From Halomonas aestuarii (GTDB taxonomy: Bacteria; Pseudomonadota; Gammaproteobacteria; Pseudomonadales; Halomonadaceae), in NCBI RefSeq assembly GCF_001886615.1, contig NZ_CP018139.1:2914001-2978000 (forward strand): 64,000 nucleotides of DNA. The letters run 5' to 3'. The position numbers were made by a program, and so were the translations under genes. The notes under the pieces are model-generated. The model saw only the letters and a list, made by a program, of their open reading frames with translations, had not been told where the DNA came from and did not search any database. Below, piece by piece: positions 36,352 through 45,971 of the stretch; the stretch's first letter is position 1, and each line of letters begins with the position of its first letter.

Positions 36352-36371
36352 GGCATCTCTCTTGTTGTCGT

Positions 36372-36391
36372 TATGGATAGGGATAACCATA
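36372..36391. promoter_or_regulatory. LysR-type binding site candidate upstream of DUF1445 gene
   Basis: TATGG (36372-36376) and CCATA (36387-36391) form an inverted repeat with 10-bp spacing that satisfies the LysR T-N11-A rule, with GTTAT...ATAAC nested inside. It lies 20 bp before the DUF1445 start and 61 bp after the lysR stop. The surrounding AT-rich stretch to 36450 is the likely promoter. Confidence 0.5.
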
Positions 36392-36451
36392 GGAATCGCC
36401 GTATGATAAATCCAATCGATTATTACTATACTCAAAGATCGGAAAATCCTT

Positions 36452-37375
36452 TCATAAGGCCTGTGTCGCGGGTTTCCGGCGGGCTTCATGGGCCCTTTGG
36501 TCGCGCTGGGCGATCTCGATGGCGAGCTCCGTGATCCCTTCCGCCAGGGCGGTGTTGAGGTGACGAGGCCAGCAGGCGGTAAAGTTCAGGGCGGGCAGCT
36601 TGCAGGGCAGCTCGACCAGCGCGCCGCCGGCCAGCTCCTGGGCGACGATACGCGGAGGGAGGGCGCCGATGCCGATTCCGTCCAGGGTCATGCGCACGAT
36701 GGTCCACAGCGAGCTCGAGCAATGCAGCTTGATGTCATCCAGCCCCTGCTGGTGCAGGATCGAACCCAGTTCGTGATAGGGGCGGGTATGCCGGGCGAAG
36801 GTGATCAGGGGCGTGGTGCCGATCCGGTGCAGCGAGAAGGCGTCGGGATCCAGCCCCAGGGCCGGACTGGCCACCAGTCCCATGGTGTAGTGGCACAGGA
36901 AGCGGGTGAGCACGTTCTCGGTGTTGACCGGCCCCATCAGGAAGGCCAGGTCGATGTCGTTCTGGCGCAGCTTCTCGGCGAGCCCCGGTGAGCTGTCGAC
37001 CTCCAGCTCCAGGGTCATCTCGGGGAAGCGCGAGGCCAGTTCCGTCAGGAAGTCGGGCAGCCAGCTGTGGGCGACGGTCTCGACCACGCCGAGGCGCAGG
37101 ATGCCGTGAAAGGGCGTCGCGACCTCCAGCATCGCCAGCGCCTCCTGTCGGGCTTCCAGCAGCGCCTCCGCATGGCGCAGGAAGGTGCGCCCCTTCGCCG
37201 TCGGCTTGATGGGGCGCTGCGACCGCTCCAGCAGCCGCTCGTCGATCAGCAACTCCAGCTTGTTGATCCGGTCCGAGATGGACGGCTGCGTCACGTGCAG
37301 GTGCTGGGCGGCCAGGCGGAAGGATCCCAGTCGCACGATCCAGACGAAGGCCTCGAGTTCCTTGAAGTCGAACAT
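36452..37375 (-). CDS. LysR-family transcriptional regulator
   Basis: 307 residues. The N-terminal winged helix-turn-helix is at about residues 4-60, with recognition part AAQHLHVTQPSISDRINKLE. The periplasmic-binding-like effector domain follows (GILRLGVVETVAHSWLPDFL). It lies directly upstream of, and in the same direction as, the DUF1445-TRAP-pxp-oad cluster, with 100 bp between. It probably activates this cluster in response to its substrate, though LysR genes are more often divergent from targets. Confidence 0.92.
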   Translation of the reverse strand: MFDFKELEAFVWIVRLGSFRLAAQHLHVTQPSISDRINKLELLIDERLLERSQRPIKPTAKGRTFLRHAEALLEARQEALAMLEVATPFHGILRLGVVETVAHSWLPDFLTELASRFPEMTLELEVDSSPGLAEKLRQNDIDLAFLMGPVNTENVLTRFLCHYTMGLVASPALGLDPDAFSLHRIGTTPLITFARHTRPYHELGSILHQQGLDDIKLHCSSSLWTIVRMTLDGIGIGALPPRIVAQELAGGALVELPCKLPALNFTACWPRHLNTALAEGITELAIEIAQRDQRAHEARRKPATQAL

Positions 37376-37528
37376 GCCGCGAGGGTTCCTGCGTATCGAC
37401 GTGATCTCTCGAGTCTACGCGCCACTGCGTGGAATGTCCGTTGTGGCAGCATCCCCGGCATGGACGGTCATCCCGGCTGCCGGCCTTCCAGGAGGGGCGA
37501 TGCTCGCTCCGGAAAATGAAACGAACGC

Positions 37529-37574
37529 TTGACTGCTGGCAGGAGGATGGATAATTTCAAACACATGTTTGAAA
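37529..37574 (+). promoter_or_regulatory. Promoter with PsrA/FadR-like operator before acyl-CoA dehydrogenase
   Basis: TTGACT (37529-37534) and GATAAT (37550-37555) form a -35/-10 pair with a short 15-bp spacer. Immediately downstream the arms TTTCAAACA (37555-37563) and TGTTTGAAA (37566-37574) form a 9-bp inverted repeat with a 2-nt centre. The core CAAAC-N4-GTTTG matches the published PsrA operator form of Pseudomonas, a fatty-acid-sensing TetR repressor of beta-oxidation genes. Its position over the start site fits repression. Confidence 0.65.
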
Positions 37575-37633
37575 GTGGCCGTCGCCGCTTGCTGCGCTCG
37601 ATTCCCGGCGCCCCCTTATCCAGGAGAGACGAG

Positions 37634-39445
<1,812 letters not shown>

Positions 39446-39497
39446 TCCCCTCGGCATGACGGACCGGCGGGCACGCCCTCGCTCGGAAGCTGGCCTT

Positions 39498-39534
39498 CAC
39501 CCTCCGACAGTTTGATCAGCGAACCCGGAGGGTG
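39498..39534. repeat. Inverted repeat after acyl-CoA dehydrogenase gene
   Basis: CACCCTCCG (39498-39506) and CGGAGGGTG (39526-39534) could pair across a 19-nt loop, 52 bp after the dehydrogenase stop. It may act as a weak terminator. It also lies near the left edge of the segment that separates the real and duplicated dehydrogenase ends. Confidence 0.4.
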
Positions 39535-39596
39535 CAGGATGCAATGGCATTGCGTCGTGCCACACTGGCCCGTCGTGCCCACGGAGTCCCTGTCTC

Positions 39597-40562
39597 ATGC
39601 GTGTCTTTGCCAACCCGGTCGGAGCCGGATCCATCTGGTTCGACAACCTGGCCACCGCCGACGGAACGCCCGTGGCCTATGACCCTCAGGCCAGGAACTT
39701 CCTGCCCATGCCGCCGTTCTGTGCCAACCGCGAGGTCATCGGCTGCAACTGGATCGCGCCCAGGCAGGGGGCCTTCTGCCGTTCCTGTGCCATGACCGAG
39801 CTGGCACCGGACCCCTCCATCCCCAATGCCATTCCCAACTGGACGCAGACCGAGGCCGCCAAGCGCTGGGTGCTCGACAACCTGGGCCGCTGGCACTGGT
39901 TCCGACCCGAGGACCCTGGCGCTCGCCCCGTGTTTCACATGCTGGCCGAGGGCCACACTCCGGTACCCATGGGGCACGTCGGGGGCGTGGTGACGATCAG
40001 CGTCGCCGAGGCAGACCCGGTCCTGAGCATCACCCGTCGAGAGGCCCTGGAAGAGCCCTACCGCACCATGATCGGCCACATGCGCCACGAGATCTCGCAT
40101 ATGCTCTGGTGGCGTCTCAGCCTGCGGGAGGATTTCCTGGCGGCCTTCCGGGAGATGTTCGGCGATGAGCGGGCGGATTATCCCGCCGCGCTCCAGCGCC
40201 ATTACCATAACGGTCCGCCGCCCGGCTGGCGCATGAGCTTCCTGACCTCCTATGCCTCCGCGCACCCCCATGAGGACTGGGCCGAGACCGCGGCCCACCT
40301 GTTGCACCTGACCGATATCACCGACAGCTTCGTCGCGGCAGGCCTCTCCTCGCCGGAACTGCCGAGCGCCGGCTGGGACCCCTACGTGGAGACCGACGCC
40401 GAGCGTCTGATCCATGTCGCGGCCACGCTGGTGGCGGGGGTCAACCACGTCAACCGCGCCATGGGACTCTCTGATCTCTACCCCTTCGTGCTGTCGGACA
40501 TCGCCCGCCGCAAGCTGGTCTTCGTGCATGACTGGCTGCGCCGAGGTGCCCAGGGACGTTGA
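39597..40562 (+). CDS. Putative zinc-binding metallopeptidase with N-terminal zinc ribbon
   Basis: 321 residues, cytoplasmic, no signal peptide. An N-terminal cysteine cluster is visible (MPPFCANREVIGCNW and GAFCRSCAMTEL; four cysteines near residues 41, 49, 61 and 64) and may bind zinc. The protease motif is HEISHMLWW near residue 164, and a distal aspartate/glutamate in AHPHEDWAETAAHLLH could complete the zinc site. This matches the family of putative zinc-binding metallo-peptidases (Peptidase_Mx type) of unknown role. The ATG at 39597 begins the conserved MRVFANP start. It lies between the acyl-CoA dehydrogenase gene and a diverged copy of that gene's 3' end. Confidence 0.85.
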   Translation: MRVFANPVGAGSIWFDNLATADGTPVAYDPQARNFLPMPPFCANREVIGCNWIAPRQGAFCRSCAMTELAPDPSIPNAIPNWTQTEAAKRWVLDNLGRWHWFRPEDPGARPVFHMLAEGHTPVPMGHVGGVVTISVAEADPVLSITRREALEEPYRTMIGHMRHEISHMLWWRLSLREDFLAAFREMFGDERADYPAALQRHYHNGPPPGWRMSFLTSYASAHPHEDWAETAAHLLHLTDITDSFVAAGLSSPELPSAGWDPYVETDAERLIHVAATLVAGVNHVNRAMGLSDLYPFVLSDIARRKLVFVHDWLRRGAQGR

Positions 40563-40601
40563 GACGGTCCCTGACGCGGCGCATGACGCCGCAGTGCTGT
40601 G

Positions 40602-40631
40602 TCAGAGCCGACAGTCGATGCGGTTCGCCCG
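40602..40631 (-). repeat. 30-bp exact copy of the 3' end of the lipoprotein gene
   Basis: Positions 40602-40631 are identical to 44096-44125, where they are the last nine codons and stop (RANRIDCRL-stop) of the lipoprotein gene. Here no gene precedes them on the minus strand, so this is a stranded gene end. Confidence 0.8.
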
Positions 40632-40716
40632 TACCCACCAGGCCGCCATCAAGGCCGGCGACGAGCCGCTGATGGTGATCAGCGCCGAGGACTTCGGCCC
40701 GGGCTTCGAGATCTGA
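40629..40716 (+). pseudogene. Remnant of an acyl-CoA dehydrogenase 3' end
   Basis: Encodes AAIKAGDEPLMVISAEDFG-PGFEI-stop, which aligns with the true gene's AAIEAGAEPLMAISADDFG-LGFEI-stop at 39373-39445. About 80 percent of bases match, so it is either an old duplicate or the end of a homologue from another strain. Nothing of the gene body remains. Confidence 0.8.
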
Positions 40717-40769
40717 TGCGCTATTGAACCCCCAACGGCTTGTCTCTCGTTCGGCAGCGCGCCATGGCC

Positions 40770-40805
40770 AGCGGCGCGGGAATTTCCCGCGCCGCTGCGT
40801 TTTTC
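40770..40805 (+). terminator. Rho-independent terminator
   Basis: A perfect 12-bp stem (40770-40781 with 40785-40796), 3-nt loop, followed by GCGTTTTT. It ends transcription from the metallopeptidase gene or the dehydrogenase remnant, and insulates the next TRAP operon. Confidence 0.85.
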
Positions 40806-40886
40806 AGCATGTCCCATCTGGCGCGAGGTGCTGGCCGCTCAGCCGTCACGGGGCCAGAGGCTATTCGATGTTGTGTCAATACATCT

Positions 40887-40903
40887 TTGGCATAAATCTT
40901 GCA
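40887..40903 (+). promoter_or_regulatory. Sigma-54 (-24/-12) promoter upstream of TRAP cluster 2
   Basis: TTGGCATAAATCTTGCA has the required GG-N10-GC spacing and matches the RpoN consensus (YTGGCACGRNNNTTGCW) at 12 of 14 defined positions. Transcription would start near 40915, about 160 nt before dctP. The gap 40717-41075 otherwise holds the terminator and a leader with no convincing small gene. DctD-like activators using sigma-54 control C4-dicarboxylate uptake in many bacteria; no activator gene is nearby. Confidence 0.7.
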
Positions 40904-41075
40904 GCTTTTCCAGGAGTCTCATGGATGTTCGATCGTCGCGTATTGCCCAGTTTCGGCACACATCTTCGTATTCTCGGGCAAAACGTCGGGCATGGCGGAT
41001 CGTAGGCTAAAGCTCTTGGCCCGATCCATTGATGAGCGCTTTTCGCACTAAAATGAACCATGAGGAAACAGAACA

Positions 41076-42134
41076 ATGCACAAGATGACTCGAATTGCAG
41101 CGTCCGTCGGGGTGGCCGCTGGCCTCGCCGCAGGCTCGGTGGCCGCCGAGGCAGCAGAAAGCTGGCGTATGGCCACGCCCTGGAGCGGTGGCCCCTGGCT
41201 CGAACGCGATGCGGAAACCTTCGCGACCTACGTCAACCAACTGACCGGCGGCGATGTCGAGATCGAGGTCTTCCCTGGGGGAACCCTGGGTGGCGCGTTG
41301 CGCGTGACCAACACCGTGAAGTCCGGGGTGGCCGAGGTGAGTCACAACTACATCAACTATGACTACGGGACCGACCCTACCGCGGCGCTTCTGGCGGGAC
41401 ATTCCAGCGGCCTGACACCGGAAGAGTTCATGCTTTGGATGTATGAAGGCGGCGGCGTGGAACTCTACGAAGAGTTTCGCCGTGAAGTCTTCGATGTGGT
41501 GGCCTTCCCTTGCTCCATCTTGGGTACCGAGATCTTCCTGCATTCCAACAAGAAGGTAGAGACCCTGGAGGATTTCCAGGGCCTGCGTCTGCGGACCTCC
41601 GGCGCCTGGGCCGAAATTGCCTCTCGCCTCGGTGCCTCTACCGTGGTGATGGCCGGTGGTGAAATCTACAGTGCCCTGGAGAGGGGCGTGATTGATGCCG
41701 CCGAGTGGGGCAGCCCTGAGATGAACCGACCCACCGGTTTCCAGGAAGTGGCTCAGTACGTGGTTCTGCCCGGTGTGCACCAGTCCGGCGGCTTCCTTGA
41801 ATGCCAGGTCAATCAGGAGGCCTGGGATGGTCTGAGCGAGGAGCAACAGGAACTCCTTCGCCTGGCAGGCAAGCTGAGCGTCTATGATTCCTGGCTGGCC
41901 AGTTCCTTCGCGGATCTGGATGCCTATCAGGAACTGATCGACGGTCCCAACGAGATGGTCCAGCTCGATCAGTCCTTCATCAATGCCATCTATGAAGAGA
42001 CCGAGAAGTGGGAGAATCAATACGCCGCGGAGAACGAGTGGTTCGCTCGCGTACTGGAATCTCAGAGAAGCTTCAAGGAGTCAATGACCCGCTGGCCTGA
42101 GTATCGTCTGCCGATTGGCGGTACCAATAACTGA
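41076..42134 (+). CDS. dctP: TRAP transporter substrate-binding protein DctP (cluster 2)
   Basis: Periplasmic solute receptor of 352 residues, signal peptide about residues 1-25 (cleavage near AEAAES). It starts with RMATPWSGGPWLER, then FPGGTLGGALRVTNTVKSG. The ligand-arginine region is FQGLRLRTSGAWAEIASRLG. GGEIYSALERGVIDAAEWGSP resembles keto-acid receptors of the TakP/lactate type, so a 2-oxo or hydroxy acid is a reasonable guess. Base composition looks somewhat less GC-rich than neighbours. It is not closely related to the receptor at 34378. Confidence 0.92.
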   Translation: MHKMTRIAASVGVAAGLAAGSVAAEAAESWRMATPWSGGPWLERDAETFATYVNQLTGGDVEIEVFPGGTLGGALRVTNTVKSGVAEVSHNYINYDYGTDPTAALLAGHSSGLTPEEFMLWMYEGGGVELYEEFRREVFDVVAFPCSILGTEIFLHSNKKVETLEDFQGLRLRTSGAWAEIASRLGASTVVMAGGEIYSALERGVIDAAEWGSPEMNRPTGFQEVAQYVVLPGVHQSGGFLECQVNQEAWDGLSEEQQELLRLAGKLSVYDSWLASSFADLDAYQELIDGPNEMVQLDQSFINAIYEETEKWENQYAAENEWFARVLESQRSFKESMTRWPEYRLPIGGTNN

Positions 42135-42157
42135 GTCATGTTCGGCAGGCATCAAGG

Positions 42158-42183
42158 GAAGAGAGGCCAGTCGGCCTCTCTTC
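42158..42183 (+). other. Intercistronic hairpin between dctP and dctQ (cluster 2)
   Basis: A perfect 11-bp stem (42158-42168 with 42173-42183), 4-nt loop, 24 bp after the dctP stop. No long U-run follows. Same placement as in the pst operon and TRAP cluster 1. Confidence 0.65.
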
Positions 42184-42217
42184 TGCCGTCTGGACATGGC
42201 CATCGGGAATTCTTGAC

Positions 42218-42733
42218 ATGAGACTCATCAACTTCATCGAATCCTTGACACTCCGTGCCGGTTGGCTCGGTGCGGTGCTGATCTTTCCGCTGATCGGTGC
42301 CTTGGTCTACGAGGTCTTCAGTCGCTATGTGCTCGATCGTCCAACACTGTGGGCATTCGAGATCAGTTACATGGTGATGGGAGCGATTTTCATGCTGGGC
42401 ATGGCCAATGCGCTACGCGTGGGCCAGCACGTCAGCGTCGACATTCTCAGCCTCCAGATGGGAGCACGAAGCAATGCTCTGATCCGGCTGGTGGGGTATG
42501 CACTCTTCCTGCCGGTGTTGGCGTGGCTGGTGTGGGAATTGTCGAAGTATGCCCTTGCCGCCTTTGAATCCCAGGAACGATCCGGCCGGTCGGCCTGGAA
42601 TCCGGTGATATGGCCGGTCTTCACCGTGTGGTTCGCGGGTTTTCTGCTGCTGGCGTTGCAGGTCGTGGCGGAGCTTCTCAAGTCGCTGGCCACCCTCCAG
42701 GGCCGAGCACCCGAAGCGGAGGGTGAGTCATGA
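42218..42733 (+). CDS. dctQ: TRAP transporter small permease DctQ (cluster 2)
   Basis: 171 residues, four membrane segments. Family features are YEVFSRYVLDRPTLWAFEIS in the TM1-TM2 region and LRVGQHVSVDILSLQM after TM2. dctM overlaps its stop by 4 nt (ATGA). Confidence 0.9.
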   Translation: MRLINFIESLTLRAGWLGAVLIFPLIGALVYEVFSRYVLDRPTLWAFEISYMVMGAIFMLGMANALRVGQHVSVDILSLQMGARSNALIRLVGYALFLPVLAWLVWELSKYALAAFESQERSGRSAWNPVIWPVFTVWFAGFLLLALQVVAELLKSLATLQGRAPEAEGES

Positions 42734-44055
42734 GTGATTATCTGGCTCTGCTGATGTTTCCGGCACTGCTGGCCTTCATCATTGCTGGCTTTCCCATTGC
42801 GTTCTCGATGATCGTCATCGCGACCATCTTCGGCATCATGCAGTTCGGGGATGCGGCGGCATACCAGTTGCTGACCAAGATCGAGGATACCGCCTCGAAC
42901 TCCATCCTGGCGGCGGTGCCGCTGTTCATTTTCATGGGGGCCGTGCTGGAGCGCTCCGGTATCGCCGAGCGCCTCTTCGGTGCCATCCACCTCTGGACCA
43001 CCAAGTTGCCCGGCGGGCTCGGTGTCGGCGCCATCATCATGGGGACCTTGTTCGCTGCTTCCAGCGGGGTGGTAGGGGCCACTGAGGCGGTGATCGGCAT
43101 GCTGGCGGTGCCGGTGATGCTCAAGCACCATTACAGCAAGAGCCTGCTCTCCGGGACCATATGTGCCAGTGGTTCTCTGGGCACCGCCATCCCGCCCTCG
43201 ATTACCGTGGTGGTGCTCGGGCCGGTAGCCGGAGTCTCGGTGGGCTCGCTGTTCAGTGGCCTGCTCATTCCTGGCTTCCTGATGGCGGCCATGTTCCTGA
43301 TCTACATCATTGGTGTGGCTTATCTGAAGCCAGAGATGGCACCACAGGTGGAAGAAACGGATCAGGTGCCGCTGGGCGCCAGGTTACGTATCACGCTGGT
43401 GGCGCTTCTGCCCACCCTGGCGCTGATCTTCGTGGTGCTCGGGACGATCCTGATGGGCGTGGCCACGCCCACCGAGGCAGCGGCCTGTGGTGCCCTCGGG
43501 GCTATCCTGCTGTCGCTGGCGTACCGTAACTTGACGTTCAAGGTTCTCTGGCATGCGGCCATCAGGACCATGAACATATCGGCCATGATCCTGCTCATCG
43601 TGTTGGGCGGGAGCATGTTCGCCGGCGTGTTCTTCGCGGCGGGAGGCATGGCCACCGTGCAGTCGCTGCTGATGGATACTGGCCTCAATCCCTGGATGAT
43701 CCTCGCAGTGATCCTGCTGATCACCTTCATTGCCGGTTTCGTGCTCGACTTGATCTCGGTGGTGCTGATCATCATTCCCGTCGCCATGCCAATCGTCAGG
43801 ATGCTTGGGTTCGATGAGATCTGGTTCTGCGTGGCGTTCCTGGTGGTGTTGCAGACCAGCTATCTGACGCCTCCACTGGCACCTGCGATCTTCTACTTGC
43901 GAGCCATTACCCCGCCTGAAGTGACGCTCAGGCACATGTATGCCGGTGTGGTGCCCTTCATCGTGGCCCAGCTACTGGTGCTTGCCCTGGTGCTGACCTT
44001 TCCGGGTCTGGCGACATGGCTTCCGGACGCCATGAGCGGACCTTCCTGGAAATAA
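42730..44055 (+). CDS. dctM: TRAP transporter large permease DctM (cluster 2)
   Basis: 441 residues, about 12 membrane segments. Motifs are PLFIFMGAVLERSGIAERLF, SGTICASGSLGTAIPPSITVV and the C-terminal QTSYLTPPLAPAIFYLRA. A slightly extended form of DctM, as in receptors of the keto-acid group. It completes the dctPQM operon and is followed 15 bp later by a strong terminator. Confidence 0.92.
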   Translation: MSDYLALLMFPALLAFIIAGFPIAFSMIVIATIFGIMQFGDAAAYQLLTKIEDTASNSILAAVPLFIFMGAVLERSGIAERLFGAIHLWTTKLPGGLGVGAIIMGTLFAASSGVVGATEAVIGMLAVPVMLKHHYSKSLLSGTICASGSLGTAIPPSITVVVLGPVAGVSVGSLFSGLLIPGFLMAAMFLIYIIGVAYLKPEMAPQVEETDQVPLGARLRITLVALLPTLALIFVVLGTILMGVATPTEAAACGALGAILLSLAYRNLTFKVLWHAAIRTMNISAMILLIVLGGSMFAGVFFAAGGMATVQSLLMDTGLNPWMILAVILLITFIAGFVLDLISVVLIIIPVAMPIVRMLGFDEIWFCVAFLVVLQTSYLTPPLAPAIFYLRAITPPEVTLRHMYAGVVPFIVAQLLVLALVLTFPGLATWLPDAMSGPSWK

Positions 44056-44070
44056 ACCGACCGGATGTGT

Positions 44071-44096
44071 CGGCGGGCCTCGGCCCGCCGTTTTTT
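44071..44096. terminator. Terminator between dctM and lipoprotein gene
   Basis: CGGCGGGCC pairs with GGCCCGCCG and is followed by six T. A canonical terminator for the TRAP operon; the last T is also part of the stop codon of the convergent lipoprotein gene. Confidence 0.9.
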
Positions 44097-44668
44097 CAGA
44101 GCCGACAGTCGATGCGGTTCGCCCGCGCCTCGATCCTGGGCATCACGGTCTGGTCGATAAACGTCTGGCGATGGCCACCGTAGCCCTCCGGTGGCGGTGA
44201 AGGGGTCTCGCCCAGGTCGATGATCGTGGCATGGGCCCGACGCAGATACTCGCAGCTCTCCCCGGGTCTGTTCTGTCGCTCGAGCACCGTCGACAGGTTG
44301 TACGTGATATCGAGCGCCAGGGGACGAATCTCGGGGATAGAGAGGCTGATCCTGTCGGCTTCCCGCAGGGCTGCCTCTGCCTGGACCAGGTTGCTGGTCA
44401 TCTCGTAGACCCGCCCGTACTCGTTCATGATCGCCGCCTCGAGGTGACGGTATTCCCGTCCCTGTGGATCAAGGCCTTCCAGGTTTCGTTGTGCCTGATG
44501 AAGACTGGGGAGGGCCCCCCGGGGGCGACCCTTCTCCAGCCAGGCGCGTGCGGAATGGACCAGTTCCCAGGGATCCGAGGTATCCGGCGGGGTGCCGTAG
44601 GGGCTGGCGGCACAGCCGCCGAGGATGAGCGTGGCAGCGCAGACCGGCAACGCACGTCGCATGTTCAT
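44096..44668 (-). CDS. TPR-like lipoprotein of unknown function
   Basis: 190 residues from the ATG at 44666-44668 (a second ATG is 6 nt downstream). The signal peptide ends in the lipobox LILGGCAAS, so the mature protein is lipid-anchored at Cys about 20. The remainder is helical, with repeated patterns ARAWLEKGRPRGAL, AAIMNEYGRVYEM, QAEAALREADRI and DITYNLSTVLERQN that suggest two or three tetratricopeptide-like repeats. The last nine codons occur again as an exact 30-bp repeat at 40602. Divergent from the HTH-GST gene; function unknown. Confidence 0.8.
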   Translation of the reverse strand: MNMRRALPVCAATLILGGCAASPYGTPPDTSDPWELVHSARAWLEKGRPRGALPSLHQAQRNLEGLDPQGREYRHLEAAIMNEYGRVYEMTSNLVQAEAALREADRISLSIPEIRPLALDITYNLSTVLERQNRPGESCEYLRRAHATIIDLGETPSPPPEGYGGHRQTFIDQTVMPRIEARANRIDCRL

Positions 44669-44936
44669 GAGACCCCCGAAGGAAACAGGACCGGCGAGGG
44701 CCCCTTGCCCTTCACCTCCCGGCATTCTAGTGCAGCGCGGAGGGCCGTCGCCTTCTCGATCAGGGCATCATCTGGCGCTGGCCCGCTGCCGAAGGCATGA
44801 TGGCGCCACGCTCGCCGCTGCGCGGCCGTTGCCGCGAGGCGTATGCCGGACCAGAATCCGCCCGAACGACCGGCGGCGGCAAGATGCCCCGCCGTCACAC
44901 GAGAGAGACGCGTGCCAGGCACGCAAGGAGCCAGCC

Positions 44937-45971
44937 ATGTCCCGCACGACTCGCCTGTACGACCTGCTTCAGGTGATGCGTCAACACGATGGCCGCATCA
45001 GCGGGCCCGACCTCGCCGAGGCGCTCGGCATCTCGCTGCGGTCGCTGTACCAGGATATCGCCGCGTTACGGGCGGTGGGTGTCGAGATCGCCAATGAGCC
45101 CGGGGTCGGGTATGTCCTCGCGCCCGGCGTACTGGTGCCCCCGCTGAACCTGACCGAGGCGCAGTTCGACGCGCTCGCCCTGGGCCTGGGCCGGGTCAGG
45201 GACGATGTCACCGCGCCGCTGTCGAGCTCCGCCGGCGAGGTGCTGGGACGCGTGTCCGAGGCGATGCCCCATGAGTTCGGGGAGGGACTCGCCAGGATCG
45301 GCCTGGAGGAAAAGCCCCCCGCGGATGTGCCGCCGGCGGACGTCGACACCCGCCCGCGGGAACTCGTCTTCTACACCAACCCGCTCTCCCGGGGCGGGAT
45401 CGTGCACTGGATGCTCGAGGAGCTCGGCGTGCCCTATCGCACCGTCACCCTCGAGTACGGTCCCGCGATGAAGTCGCCCGACTACCTGGCCATCAATCCC
45501 ATGGGCAAGGTGCCGGCGATTCGCCACGGGGACGAGGTCATCACCGAGGCCGCCGCGATCTGTGCCTACCTAGCCGATGCCTTTCCCGCGGCCGGGCTGG
45601 CGCCGCCGCCCGCCGCCAGGGCCGACTACTACCGCTGGCTGTTCTTCGCCGCCGGGCCCCTCGAGGGCGCACTCGGGCTCAACGCCCTGGGGGTCCACCC
45701 CACGCCCGAGCAGCAGGTACAGCTCGGTTCCGGCGACCTCTGGACGGTGCTCGACACCCTTTCCAGTGCGGTCGCCGGGCGTCGCAACATCGCCGGCGAC
45801 ACCTTCAGCGCGGCGGACATCGTCGTCGGCTCGCACCTCGGCTGGGGCATGCACTTCGGCACCATCCCCCGGCGCCCCGAGTTCGTGGCCTACTGCGAGG
45901 GCCTGAGGGACCGGCCGGCGCGTGCCCGCTGCGAGGCGTTCGTCGAGCAGGCGCTCTCGCCGCTGGCCTGA
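44937..45971 (+). CDS. Fusion of YafY-type HTH regulator domain and glutathione S-transferase
   Basis: 344 residues in one uninterrupted frame, ATG at 44937 with AAGGAG upstream. Residues 1-60 are an HTH_11 winged helix (RLYDLLQVMRQHDGRISGPDLAEALGISLRSLYQDIAALRA read as one domain, recognition part LGISLRSLYQDI). Residues 65-115 continue like YafY/WYL regulators (PPLNLTEAQFDALALGLGRV). Where a WYL domain should follow, a Pro-rich linker leads to a complete GST: thioredoxin-like part with FYTNPLSRGGIVHWMLEELG and NPMGKVPAI, then an all-helical part with FSAADIVVGSHLGWG. The catalytic residue is probably the serine in PLSRGG. It begins an operon with two membrane proteins. A glutathione-conjugate-sensing regulator is one reading; this is inference. 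Confidence 0.88.
   Translation: MSRTTRLYDLLQVMRQHDGRISGPDLAEALGISLRSLYQDIAALRAVGVEIANEPGVGYVLAPGVLVPPLNLTEAQFDALALGLGRVRDDVTAPLSSSAGEVLGRVSEAMPHEFGEGLARIGLEEKPPADVPPADVDTRPRELVFYTNPLSRGGIVHWMLEELGVPYRTVTLEYGPAMKSPDYLAINPMGKVPAIRHGDEVITEAAAICAYLADAFPAAGLAPPPAARADYYRWLFFAAGPLEGALGLNALGVHPTPEQQVQLGSGDLWTVLDTLSSAVAGRRNIAGDTFSAADIVVGSHLGWGMHFGTIPRRPEFVAYCEGLRDRPARARCEAFVEQALSPLA

Noticed and set aside
37529..37633. N-terminal extension of the acyl-CoA dehydrogenase
   Set aside because: The extension crosses the -10 and the PsrA-like operator; ATG 37547 touches AGGAGG with no spacing, whereas ATG 37634 has a proper site and the conserved N-terminus.
40828..41010. Leader peptide in the TRAP cluster 2 upstream region
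   Set aside because: Short frames there differ in phase, lack ribosome sites and overlap the sigma-54 promoter; no conserved product visible.
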